Shown here piece after piece: positions 1 to 8,276 of a stretch of DNA of 64,000 nucleotides (within the stretch, counting starts at the first letter, position 1; each line of letters begins with the position of its first letter). This stretch comes from Deinococcus indicus (GTDB taxonomy: Bacteria; Deinococcota; Deinococci; Deinococcales; Deinococcaceae). The stretch spans positions 1 through 64,000 of the forward strand of contig NZ_NHMK01000024.1 in assembly GCF_002198095.1 (NCBI RefSeq), given 5' to 3'. The translations under genes and the position numbers were made by a program. The notes under the pieces were generated by a model. It saw only the letters and a program-made list of their open reading frames with translations, did no database searches and was not told the origin of the DNA.

Positions 1-670
1 TCAGAACGCCTGGGTGGGGACGTTCCGTAGCGCGGACACCGTGTTGTTCCGCGCGAACCTGCGGCATACGAACGTGGAAGTCCGGGAAGGCCTGGGGCAC
101 AACTTCGCCGGCGTGCTGATCAGTGACCGCTTCTCCTCGTACGACAGCCGCTTCCTGCAGGACGTCCGGCAGCAGAAGTGCCTGGCGCACCTGATCCGCA
201 ACGCGGATGAGGTCGCCGCTGTTCTCCAGCGGCAACCCGGGCGGGGAGAGCTGTACGGGCAACGGGTTGCGCAGGTGTTCCGGGACGGCATCCGACTGCA
301 CCGGGAGGTGACGACCGGGGTCTGTACGCGAGAGGAGTATGCGCAGCAGGGTGAGGAACTCACCCTGCGTCTGGACGCCCTGCTGAACCGGGCACCACTG
401 AAGTCGAAGGCAAACGAGCGACTCCGACTGGGAATCCTGAAGCAGAGCGTGCTGGACCGGTTGTGGCGGTTCCTGAAGGACCCGGACATTCCACCGACGA
501 ACAACGCAGCGGAACGGAGCCTGCGGACGGTGGTGATGGCGAGGAAGGTCTCGCAGTGCAGCAAGAACGCGGTGGGTGCGCAGACGTACATGCGGATCAA
601 GTCCACCGTGGAGACCGCGCGGTTGCGCGGTCAGGACCCCATCGCGGTCCTGACCAGCCTGATGCGCTGA
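1..670 (+). CDS. IS66-family transposase, C-terminal part (5' end outside window)
   Basis: The reading frame is open from the left edge, so about 222 C-terminal residues of a longer transposase are visible; an internal GTG at 14 is unlikely to be the real start. Seen: VLISDRFSSYD (a DDE-type catalytic Asp region), a conserved CLAHLIRNADE segment, and NNAAERSLR near the end, which carries the catalytic Glu typical of IS66 TnpC proteins. The last part (VSQCSKN...TYMRIKSTVETARLRG) resembles the short-ended IS66 variant. Whether the element is intact upstream cannot be judged. A 45-bp piece of this gene (561-605) is duplicated at 983-1027. It lies at the distal end of the polysaccharide locus, a common place for IS-driven exchange. 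Confidence 0.85.
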   Translation, partial: QNAWVGTFRSADTVLFRANLRHTNVEVREGLGHNFAGVLISDRFSSYDSRFLQDVRQQKCLAHLIRNADEVAAVLQRQPGRGELYGQRVAQVFRDGIRLHREVTTGVCTREEYAQQGEELTLRLDALLNRAPLKSKANERLRLGILKQSVLDRLWRFLKDPDIPPTNNAAERSLRTVVMARKVSQCSKNAVGAQTYMRIKSTVETARLRGQDPIAVLTSLMR

Positions 671-734
671 CTGGGCGCTTGACCTTTCGGCCGACCGCTA
701 ATCACAGACGGGCTTTCAACTGGAGGGAACACAC

Positions 735-980
735 ATGACGCTCCACGTGATCGTGGAGCGCCTGCTGTGCCTGTTGACGCTGACCTACACGTGGTGTGTG
801 CTGGTCGGGATCACATTGGACTGCCCGAAGAAGGCGCATGGTCGCCGGGCGTGGAGCGTGGTGAAGATGGGCTTGCGGGAACTGGTCCGGTCATTCAGCC
901 GGGAGTCATCACGCCTGTGTGACTTGATCCACCTGTTGATGCCGTCCCAGAAGAATTCCCCGGAAAGTGTCGGGTACTGA
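735..980 (+). pseudogene. IS4-type transposase, C-terminal remnant
   Basis: An open frame of 81 codons encodes the extreme C-terminus of an IS4-like (DDE) transposase: ERLLCLLTLTYTWCVLVG followed by a KKAHGRRAWSVVKMGLREL region and an ending with LIHLLMPSQKNSPESVGY. This tail pattern (helical end of the DDE domain, then a basic linker) is what I recall from IS4 transposases of Deinococcus. The catalytic core is absent, so this is a decayed or deleted copy and not a gene. It sits between the IS66 end and a small duplicated piece of IS66, as if an IS4 insertion into an IS66 copy later lost most of its sequence. Confidence 0.7.
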
Positions 981-982
981 GA

Positions 983-1027
983 GCAAGAATACGGTGGGTG
1001 CGCAGACGTACATGCGGATCAAGTCCA
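983..1027. repeat. 45-bp duplicate of IS66 transposase segment 561-605
   Basis: Bases 983-1027 match 561-605 at 43 of 45 positions (by eye). The sequence corresponds to the SKN...TYMRIKS part of the IS66 transposase. It directly follows the IS4 remnant and stops 14 bases before the stop codon of the first polysaccharide gene (minus strand, ends at 1042). It is a scar left by insertion-sequence turnover. Confidence 0.85.
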
Positions 1028-1041
1028 TAGACGCCTGCCCA

Positions 1042-2817
1042 TCACGGCTTGGAATTGGATCCTGTAAAGCGAGGCATGGTGACCTCCCCATGCGCACTAA
1101 TGCCTTCACGTTGAAATACCTTCTGAAAGGTCATCGCCAGAATTTTCAGATCCGTAGCAAGCGAGTGATTGTCTACATACCATAGATCATGGTCGAATTT
1201 CTCCTCCCAAGACAGGGCATTACGTCCGTTTACTTGTGCCCATCCAGTAATACCCGGACGGACTTCATGTCGGCGATATTGCCGCTCGTTGTAGAGCGGG
1301 AGGTACGACATCAGCAGCGGTCTAGGCCCAACGAGACTCATGTCTCCTATAAGGACATTCCACAGTTCAGGTAGTTCGTCGAGACTTGTGGAACGCAGGA
1401 ACCTACCGAATGCGGTTAGACGTACGGCATCTGGCCGCAACTCACCATCCGCGTCTCTTTCATCAGTCATGGTCCGGAACTTGTACATGGTAAATGGTTG
1501 TCCTGCCAGCCCGGGACGCACCTGCTTGAATAGCACTGGACTCCCCAGCTTGAAGCGCACCAGCAGAGCCAGCAGCAGCAGAGGACCACCCAGGACGACC
1601 AGACCCGCACCGGCCAGCACGGCATCCATCCAACGTTTGCCGCGGTGACGCTCACTCAGCTCCCGCCAATGCAGCAGTTCAGCGTAATAGTCGGCCCAGC
1701 GTTGCTGCACGCTTGTGGGGTCGAAGTTCTCGGTGACCCAGCGACGTCCCGCCTCACCGCGCCGCCGGGTGTCCGCAGGGCCAAGCAGCGCGCTCGTCAG
1801 GGCGTCCGCAAGCGCGTCCGCATCACCTACAGGTACACGCCAACCAGTCACCCCGTCCTGAACGGCGTCTCTGGCGCCCGTCGCGTCTGTGGTCACCAGT
1901 GGGAGACCGAAGGCGCTGGCTTCTAATGCCACAGTTGGAAAACCTTCTCGGTAGGTGGGCAGAGCGAGGAGGCTCATCAACGGATAGTAGGGATACACAT
2001 CGGGCACAAAACCCGTCCGTAGAACCCCCGGTGTCTGCTCGATCAGGTCACGCACCTCAGGTGAAACTGGATCTCCCGGTTCATAGTCGCCGATCAGCAA
2101 CAGACGGGCGGATGGCAGCTGCTCCTGCACCCGCCTGAAGGCCTCCATCAACTCCGCCATTCCCTTGTCCCGTGTGAAGCGGCCCACAAAACCGATGACC
2201 GGTGTATCCTCCCGCAGGCCCAGCGTTGTCCGGTGTGACGCGGTGACTGCCGGGTCGGTCACGCCAGGCTGCCGCACACCATTCGGGCTACCACTGCCCA
2301 GAACCACCGTCTTGTGTGCAGGAGCAAGGCCCAGCTCACTCACCCGTTCCTGCAGGCTGGGACTCACGCACACCACCCGGTGGGCGCAGGCCATCGCGAG
2401 ACGCTCGGCAGAATGCAGCAGCCGTCCTTTCGGTCCTTTCACTGTTTCCAGGCGCAGCCCATGCAGCGTGTAGATCCGTACCGGCACGCGCGCTGCCACC
2501 GCAGCCAGACCACCGATCAGGCCCGCTTTCGGCGTTCCCACATTCGTGATGCTGGGCCGGAAGCCCCGGATGGTCCGGTACATCGACAGCAGGGCTCTGA
2601 GATCCGCTCTCACATTGATTTCCCGCTCCATGCTGTTGGGGAATACCGAGACTTGCTCCTGAACAGCAAACTGTTCTAGCTGATCAGCTTGGGCTGGAGC
2701 AGCGGTGACACCGGCACGCCACCCCTGCTGGCTTAACAGTCCTGTCTGCCCCCGCAGAAAAATAAGACTGACAGATGAGGTCACGGCGAATAGAATGGCC
2801 TTCTCATAGGTACGCAT
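1042..2817 (-). CDS. Bifunctional GT4 glycosyltransferase / undecaprenyl-phosphate sugar phosphotransferase fusion
   Basis: 591 residues with two enzyme modules. Residues 1-385 are a GT4 (GT-B fold) glycosyltransferase: N-terminal Rossmann half with SSVSLIFLRGQ, a C-terminal nucleotide-sugar half with VGRFTRDKG and the EX7E signature E291-E299 (REGFPTVALEAS). Residues 393-585 are a bacterial sugar transferase (monotopic phosphoglycosyltransferase): basic start RGKRWMD, a hydrophobic re-entrant helix at about 402-420, YKFRTM, the catalytic Asp-Glu dyad D480-E481 in SLDELPELWN, and VGPRP. The second module should load the first sugar phosphate onto undecaprenyl phosphate, and the first should add the second sugar. 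It is the last gene of the exopolysaccharide locus, with galE 3 bases upstream. The two activities are usually separate genes; fusions of monotopic phosphoglycosyltransferases to glycosyltransferases are known. Sugar specificity cannot be read from the sequence. Confidence 0.88.
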   Translation of the reverse strand: MRTYEKAILFAVTSSVSLIFLRGQTGLLSQQGWRAGVTAAPAQADQLEQFAVQEQVSVFPNSMEREINVRADLRALLSMYRTIRGFRPSITNVGTPKAGLIGGLAAVAARVPVRIYTLHGLRLETVKGPKGRLLHSAERLAMACAHRVVCVSPSLQERVSELGLAPAHKTVVLGSGSPNGVRQPGVTDPAVTASHRTTLGLREDTPVIGFVGRFTRDKGMAELMEAFRRVQEQLPSARLLLIGDYEPGDPVSPEVRDLIEQTPGVLRTGFVPDVYPYYPLMSLLALPTYREGFPTVALEASAFGLPLVTTDATGARDAVQDGVTGWRVPVGDADALADALTSALLGPADTRRRGEAGRRWVTENFDPTSVQQRWADYYAELLHWRELSERHRGKRWMDAVLAGAGLVVLGGPLLLLALLVRFKLGSPVLFKQVRPGLAGQPFTMYKFRTMTDERDADGELRPDAVRLTAFGRFLRSTSLDELPELWNVLIGDMSLVGPRPLLMSYLPLYNERQYRRHEVRPGITGWAQVNGRNALSWEEKFDHDLWYVDNHSLATDLKILAMTFQKVFQREGISAHGEVTMPRFTGSNSKP

Positions 2818-2820
2818 AGG

Positions 2821-3831
2821 TCAGTTGGCTCCTTTCGACTTGTGCGACCGTGCTCGCCAGATTTCTTCCCAGGTTAGTGAATCTGTAATCCCCTGTTGAA
2901 GGGAGAGATGTGGACTCCATCCCAGTACCAGTCGCGCGCGCGACGTATCAGCAAATGCCCCTGCTGAATCTCCTGGACGACGACGGCCCACTACGACATC
3001 AATCGGCGCCCCACTCACTTCGAGAAAGGTCTGTGCGAACTCTCTGACAGTGACGCCGGCACCAGACCCCACATTCATGACTTCGAATCTGGATTCACGC
3101 AGTCCTGCCATAAATATAAGAGCTGCAATATGCGCCTGTGCCAGATCCCAGACGTGGATGAAATCCCGCATAGGAGTTCCATCCCTGGTTGGGTAATCAT
3201 CCCCAAATATGCTGAATAGTCCACCTCCACGCGTAGATAGCTTGGTCAGCCTTCCTAGCAGATGAGAGGGATCATCACGGTAAGCACCAGAACGCATCTT
3301 TGGGTCAGCGCCAATAGGATTGAAGTAGCGTAGGGCCATTCCAACCGCTCCATGTTCTTGACAGGTATCTGCCAATACCCTTTCAAACATGAGTTTTGAT
3401 GCCGCATAGGCACTCAGGGGATCGACAGGGGAATTTTCTTGAAGGCCCTCTCCTGAGCCCCCGGCTTTGTAGACTGCAGCCGTCGAGCTGAATAGAAATC
3501 GATTTACTCCAGCGGCCATTGCTGAATTGAGCAGGATCTGTGCTTTAAAAAGATTTTCTGAATAATACAGAGACGGGAGGCGCATGGATTCTTCGACATC
3601 AATAAGGGCAGCAAAATGCATGACAGCTTCTAGGTCGGGATGGTCATAAAATATTTTGTCCAAGATTTGAGAGTCTCCAATGTCGCCTTTATAAAATATT
3701 AAACCCTCAATAAATTCTATGGGACCTATAGACAAAGAATCAAGTACAACTGGAGCGTGCCCAGCGTCGAGCAAAGCTGATACCACGGTTCTCCCAATAT
3801 AGCCTGCACCACCCGTAACGAGTATTTTCAT
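2821..3831 (-). CDS. galE: UDP-glucose 4-epimerase-like NAD-dependent epimerase
   Basis: 336 residues of the extended short-chain dehydrogenase family. The N-terminus has the NAD-binding GGAGYIG motif; SSTAAVY and YAASK give the Ser/Thr and Tyr-x-x-x-Lys catalytic residues; NPIGAD and the RDFIHVWDLA segment are typical of GalE. It interconverts UDP-glucose and UDP-galactose (or the N-acetyl forms), supplying sugar donors for the surrounding glycosyltransferases. Its ATG overlaps the stop of the upstream GT2 gene by 4 bases (ATGA), so the two are translationally coupled. Base composition rises from AT-rich at the 5' end to GC-rich at the 3' end, so the edge of the imported segment seems to lie inside this gene. 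The substrate (Glc/Gal or GlcNAc/GalNAc) is uncertain. Confidence 0.9.
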   Translation of the reverse strand: MKILVTGGAGYIGRTVVSALLDAGHAPVVLDSLSIGPIEFIEGLIFYKGDIGDSQILDKIFYDHPDLEAVMHFAALIDVEESMRLPSLYYSENLFKAQILLNSAMAAGVNRFLFSSTAAVYKAGGSGEGLQENSPVDPLSAYAASKLMFERVLADTCQEHGAVGMALRYFNPIGADPKMRSGAYRDDPSHLLGRLTKLSTRGGGLFSIFGDDYPTRDGTPMRDFIHVWDLAQAHIAALIFMAGLRESRFEVMNVGSGAGVTVREFAQTFLEVSGAPIDVVVGRRRPGDSAGAFADTSRARLVLGWSPHLSLQQGITDSLTWEEIWRARSHKSKGAN

Positions 3832-4721
3832 GACTCGATTCGTTCTCTGGGGTACGAAATGGCCTTCTGAAGGTCTATCTGGCCTTTTCGATGCTGAATA
3901 TTTGTCAATCGCTGTGATCTGGCGGCAACAATTGTTTTTTCAAGACCCAGTCGATGGGCTATTCTTCTGACCCACAGTTTTACAATGACTTTTTGTTGCT
4001 GACGTCTCAACAGGGATTGATATTCTGGCCCGACAGTCATACTCATATTCTGAAGCATCTTTCTGTAACCTTTTATTGTTTTCTCAACTTTGCTCGACTG
4101 GTCGCCCTCCTCGCGATAAAATAATAGTGGATCTGAAATATGGCCAAATTTGGAATGATCAACAGTCCTTAGCCACAATTCTATATCTTCGCACCGATCC
4201 GCATTAATATTATATGGGTTCGACCTGAACCATAGGGTGCGGCCTAGGACGGTGGGATGCATAAATCCTCCTTGACTCAAGATGCTGGCAAATGTTTGGC
4301 TGGCAAAAGTGTTTCCTGATCTTAAGCCAGTAATCGAATTATTTCCATCAATAATATATGCAGCCGATCCTACTACATCACACTCTGGATTATCATTCAT
4401 GTATTGCATCTGGTAACTTATTCTCTCTATGTCCATTATGTCGTCAGCATCCATTCGAGCGTAGAAATCTCCTCTGGCAATATGGATAGACTCATTAAGT
4501 CTATGGCTAATTCCTTTATTGAATCCGTCTTTAAAGATTTTAATTCTCGGATCATCAAAAGATTGACATATGTCTAAGCTCCTATCTTCTGAGCCGTCAT
4601 CCATGATCAGCAATTCCCAATTAGTATATCTTTGGGATAATATTGATTTTATAGCGTCTGCAATGTGCTTCTCTCCGTTGAAAACTGGTATTGCTATAGT
4701 TACCCTAGGTTTTTCTTTCAT
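3828..4721 (-). CDS. GT2-family glycosyltransferase
   Basis: 297 residues with a GT-A fold glycosyltransferase at the N-terminus: VTIAIPVFNGEKH (nucleotide binding), LIMDDGSEDRS, and ARMDADDI, the DxD motif that holds the divalent metal and UDP-sugar. The C-terminal quarter is basic and lacks membrane segments, so it is probably a soluble or peripheral cytoplasmic enzyme that extends the lipid-linked repeat unit. It overlaps galE by 4 bases downstream; the polymerase gene ends 60 bases upstream. It is strongly AT-rich compared with the flanking chromosome, like the other variable genes of this locus. Donor and linkage are not predictable. Confidence 0.9.
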   Translation of the reverse strand: MKEKPRVTIAIPVFNGEKHIADAIKSILSQRYTNWELLIMDDGSEDRSLDICQSFDDPRIKIFKDGFNKGISHRLNESIHIARGDFYARMDADDIMDIERISYQMQYMNDNPECDVVGSAAYIIDGNNSITGLRSGNTFASQTFASILSQGGFMHPTVLGRTLWFRSNPYNINADRCEDIELWLRTVDHSKFGHISDPLLFYREEGDQSSKVEKTIKGYRKMLQNMSMTVGPEYQSLLRRQQQKVIVKLWVRRIAHRLGLEKTIVAARSQRLTNIQHRKGQIDLQKAISYPRERIES

Positions 4722-4781
4722 TCCTACCCCTTATAATTCTAGATTTTAGGCTGCTTGAATAGAGATATGATATTTTAAAAT

Positions 4782-5840
4782 CTAGAACAATACATTGATT
4801 AATATGACTGAAATGAAGATATATGAGCTGAAAAATATTTTATTGAACATTATTTTATAGGCATACATGCTTATATCCCTGATAAACAAGGCGGCTAATA
4901 TTGGAATTAAGATCCAAGAACTTATGAGAAGTCGATCAGAAAAAGAGATAAAGTTTATCATTAAACCAAAACCATTCATAATTAGGTATGAATTATAAAT
5001 CCAACGTGTATCCTCGCTCATTTTTTTAAAGGAAATCACTGCAGAAAGTAGAATTGGGATCATGCTGAATAGGGTAAAATCAATTCTGAATCCTTTCGCA
5101 TAATTAAAGCTTCCTGACACATAATCTATGTAATCCTCCTTGATAAATCCAGAAAAAAACCCAGAGTAATATCCACTGAAGTAGCTTATTGAGGCCATAC
5201 AGAGCCAAGCATACAACATATTGTATTTTCTTATTTTAATAAATAAGGGTATTATAAGACCTCCGGCAATACTATGGAAAAGAGTTGGAGGATATGCTAA
5301 TATAAGTCTATAAAAGTATCCCTTTGTTCTATAAGCAATTGATATGCCTAAAAGAGCAATGGAGACAGAGATACCATGTCTGAGAATGTTGGTGTTAATG
5401 GATAGATAAAATGGAGATGTTAGAAGCATGAATATGTATAAGTAGAAAAAAATAGATCTTTTGAGAAATACTATTCCTACTATATAAAAACAAACCGCCT
5501 GGATCAATGATATAATTGTCAAAAAAAAGCTTGGGTTGTCTGTAATTAGTGCGGACAGTCTAATTAGAGCAATGAATCCAGTGTCGACGGTGGATAAGAG
5601 ACTGTAATCACCCTTTACAAAATCTGAGAACATTCTAACATAATTCAGTGTATCTGAGCCTATTGTAAATGGCCTTTTTCCCCAATAAATTGCATAAGTC
5701 AGCATGGGGATGATACCTAGTGAGATCAAAATCCCATTTAGGTCTATGAAATTCTTCTTCTTAAAATTTAAAAAGCTTATTATTTGTGGCATTTTGACTA
5801 TTGATCTCCTATATTGAATCTTCAATAGAAATTGTTTCAT
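4782..5840 (-). CDS. EpsG/Wzy-like polysaccharide polymerase (multi-pass membrane protein)
   Basis: 352 residues, mostly hydrophobic, with around ten predicted membrane segments and short loops. An N-terminal loop has YWGKRPFTIGSDTLNYVRMF, a pattern of the EpsG family (GsDt..Y just after the first membrane helix). Together with the flippase and the chain-length kinase it fits the Wzx/Wzy scheme: the protein would join repeat units at the outer face of the membrane. Such polymerases have little sequence conservation, so the call rests on topology, the loop motif and context. It is very AT-rich (many ATA, TTT and AAA codons), unlike the bulk of the chromosome. An alternative start (MPQ, residue 17) is possible; no strong ribosome-binding site is seen at either. 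Confidence 0.75.
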   Translation of the reverse strand: MKQFLLKIQYRRSIVKMPQIISFLNFKKKNFIDLNGILISLGIIPMLTYAIYWGKRPFTIGSDTLNYVRMFSDFVKGDYSLLSTVDTGFIALIRLSALITDNPSFFLTIISLIQAVCFYIVGIVFLKRSIFFYLYIFMLLTSPFYLSINTNILRHGISVSIALLGISIAYRTKGYFYRLILAYPPTLFHSIAGGLIIPLFIKIRKYNMLYAWLCMASISYFSGYYSGFFSGFIKEDYIDYVSGSFNYAKGFRIDFTLFSMIPILLSAVISFKKMSEDTRWIYNSYLIMNGFGLMINFISFSDRLLISSWILIPILAALFIRDISMYAYKIMFNKIFFSSYIFISVILINVLF

Positions 5841-5870
5841 GATGTCCGCAACTGTTGCGGTAAAAAATTT

Positions 5871-6896
5871 TTAAATATTCAAAAAATATTTTCTCATTTT
5901 ATCTATATTAACGGGGTCAGAGTAATAATCGTCAAATATGCGGCTATGGATTTCTCTCATTTTTTCCATATCCATATCTATGCTTGTCATCTTGTGATGT
6001 TCGACTATGCGCTCAGCTATCTCGGAAATTTTTAATTCCGGATGAAGCGGTATTCCAAAATCACCTAAATTGATATTGGCTTTGAAAGCATCTATAACAT
6101 CACTATATATTGGAATTAGGCCAGATGATATGTAGTTGGCCATTTTCGTCGGAGTCGCTACGTGATTCACATCTATATCATCCCTGATCAGAAATGCATA
6201 TTTAAAGCTTAGCATTATGGTGTGCAACTCAGACGGACTTACGTAGCTGACAGATGCATTGTGTATCGACCTACGCTCTATTTTGCTATTGGTCTCATTT
6301 ATGTCCTTCGTCATTATCGATATTCTGGCCGAAGGTAAAATATCTTGTACGGCTTTAAAAATATCCAGAGTCAAATCTAACTTTTGCCACGCATATGAGC
6401 TTCCTACGTATATAAAGCTGGGAGTTTTGTATCTTTCGCTATTAGAATACCAATCGATAAATGCATTATAGCAGGGCACGGTTACATAATTAATATCTGC
6501 CATCTTATATTTTTTTTCATAGTGTAAAGCCATTGCCTCGGATACAAAAATCCTTTTGACTGCCCTATTTAAAATATATTTTTCTAAATATTCAAGGATT
6601 CTGACAATTATACCTGAGCGAATTGGATTTTTATCATCCTTATGTAAAATCATATATTCCTCTGGCCCGATTCCTTGAAACCAATGGATGACACGAGCTC
6701 TTTTCAGAAATATAGCTTTGAAAGCATCTGATGGCAAAATCGTCACAACTATGTCGTGCTTTCTAATTTGCCTTATATCTGAAATATCTTCGTAAAAAAA
6801 ACCATTTTTTTTCAACGCACTGCGTATAATTTCTATATAGTGGAAAGTAACCTCATTTATTGCTCCTTGAGATAGAAAAATTTTGACTGTTTTCAT
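5871..6896 (-). CDS. Glycosyltransferase, probably GT-B fold (GT4-like)
   Basis: 341 residues. There is no membrane segment. The order of features fits a GT-B enzyme: an N-terminal half with VIHWFQGIGPEEYM and IFVSEAMALHYEKKY (the usual 'sentinel then scout' step of GT4 proteins), a hinge, then a C-terminal half with FIYVGSSYAWQKLD, KMANYISSGLIPIYS and a terminal helix. The EX7E motif is not obvious, so family assignment is weaker than for the neighbours. Its start overlaps the stop of the flippase gene by 4 bases, which implies coupled translation. AT-rich. It probably transfers one sugar of the repeat unit at the cytoplasmic face. Confidence 0.7.
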   Translation of the reverse strand: MKTVKIFLSQGAINEVTFHYIEIIRSALKKNGFFYEDISDIRQIRKHDIVVTILPSDAFKAIFLKRARVIHWFQGIGPEEYMILHKDDKNPIRSGIIVRILEYLEKYILNRAVKRIFVSEAMALHYEKKYKMADINYVTVPCYNAFIDWYSNSERYKTPSFIYVGSSYAWQKLDLTLDIFKAVQDILPSARISIMTKDINETNSKIERRSIHNASVSYVSPSELHTIMLSFKYAFLIRDDIDVNHVATPTKMANYISSGLIPIYSDVIDAFKANINLGDFGIPLHPELKISEIAERIVEHHKMTSIDMDMEKMREIHSRIFDDYYSDPVNIDKMRKYFLNI

Positions 6897-8200
6897 TGCT
6901 GCTCCTGTTGAGATGCTGTGGTCTCTGGTTGAAAATTTTGGCTTCGTAAAAATGGATTTAGATCCAATTTTATTAAGTAGATCATCATCATTGCACAGAT
7001 TAGTAATTCGACTGAACCGGTGATTATAACCATTCCTAGTGGGCCAAATCTTGGTATTATAAAAATCATGAGAGCAAGGCTTATAATTGCACCTGTCGCG
7101 ATAATAGTATTATATTGTTTGTCGAAACCAAGTGGAACCATCCATTGCATGCTCAGAGTGTTGCCTAATACAAAGATTGGTGTTATCATTAGCAGATAAC
7201 GCATTATTTCTATCGTGCTAGAAAATTCACTACCTAGGAAAATTTCTACAAGAAATGGCGCGAAGATCCAGCCTATAGTCATAGTTAAAAAGGATATTAG
7301 CATAAGTAGTGCCAGACTAAACAAAAACTCTCTTCTCGCTTTTAGTATATTATCTTTCCCATAGCGCGAAACTCTGGTAAAAAAGACTTGATTAAATGGC
7401 ATTATAAAGAATCTTGATCCAGAGGCTAGCTTTTCTGCTCCGGAATAAACTGCTACTGTAGTGGTGCTCGAAAACGCACTAAGGATAAGAGAACTTGTAT
7501 TGCCTATTGAGCTTGACAAGATTCTATAAATAGCCATATCTTTTTCATCTATCATCATCTTAATTGATTCGCTGAAATCTATCTTTATTTTGCCTATTTC
7601 TGATAAAATTTTAATGTTACCGAATAAAGCACTTGTAAAAGAGGCGGCAATGCTCAGCAGTAGGGCAATGTGGAGGTCACTCGATTCTTTTACTAAAACA
7701 AGAGTCAAAATTACTGAAAGGCTTTTAATAATAACATCGAAGGTTGCAAATTTTGCAAGATTGCCTTTTCCCTGAAAGTACCATATTGGATACCATCCTA
7801 AAGATAAAGCACCAATAGAAATGATAGTAATTTCGTAGAGACTAAATTTTTGCCACTGTAGAATAGCTAGAATAGCAGCCAAAAATACAACAAGTATTGA
7901 AAGTAATACTTTGGCTCCCACTATTTTTGAAACTATTTGTGTTTGAACGGCTCGATTATCGAAGTGCTTCGATATAAGTCGCGTCCCCGAAAAGTTAAAT
8001 CCATATTCAATTACTAGGGATGCAATAATGATCAATGATTGTATGACTATATAGGACCCGTATGCTTTGGCGCCTAGAGATTTTCCTAAAATAGGTAGCA
8101 TAATGAGAGGAATAATTATGTTTGCTATTTGTGTTCCGTGTAGTGAGATCAATTCAACTAAAAATTTGCCACCATTTAATTTCGAGAAGAGATTGCGCAT
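6893..8200 (-). CDS. Oligosaccharide flippase (Wzx-like, MATE/MOP superfamily)
   Basis: About 435 residues with 12-14 hydrophobic segments. The beginning (HGTQIANIIIPLIMLPILGKSLGAKAYG) is the typical first-helix pattern of polysaccharide biosynthesis flippases. It should move the lipid-linked repeat unit from the inner to the outer leaflet. I place the start at 8200 because GGAG lies seven bases before this ATG; upstream ATG (8215) or TTG (8218) codons are alternatives. It overlaps the next gene by 4 bases. AT-rich throughout, so it belongs to the imported core of the locus. Confidence 0.87.
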   Translation of the reverse strand: MRNLFSKLNGGKFLVELISLHGTQIANIIIPLIMLPILGKSLGAKAYGSYIVIQSLIIIASLVIEYGFNFSGTRLISKHFDNRAVQTQIVSKIVGAKVLLSILVVFLAAILAILQWQKFSLYEITIISIGALSLGWYPIWYFQGKGNLAKFATFDVIIKSLSVILTLVLVKESSDLHIALLLSIAASFTSALFGNIKILSEIGKIKIDFSESIKMMIDEKDMAIYRILSSSIGNTSSLILSAFSSTTTVAVYSGAEKLASGSRFFIMPFNQVFFTRVSRYGKDNILKARREFLFSLALLMLISFLTMTIGWIFAPFLVEIFLGSEFSSTIEIMRYLLMITPIFVLGNTLSMQWMVPLGFDKQYNTIIATGAIISLALMIFIIPRFGPLGMVIITGSVELLICAMMMIYLIKLDLNPFLRSQNFQPETTASQQEQQ

Positions 8201-8276
8201 TTTAGGACTCCGCATCAACTGGACATCTGAGGATGTAAGGTGTGAAATAGGTCAATAAATTAATAATAAATAGTAA

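Noticed and set aside
735..980. Intact IS4 element
   Set aside because: Only the C-terminal 81 codons of the transposase are present and no terminal inverted repeats were seen.
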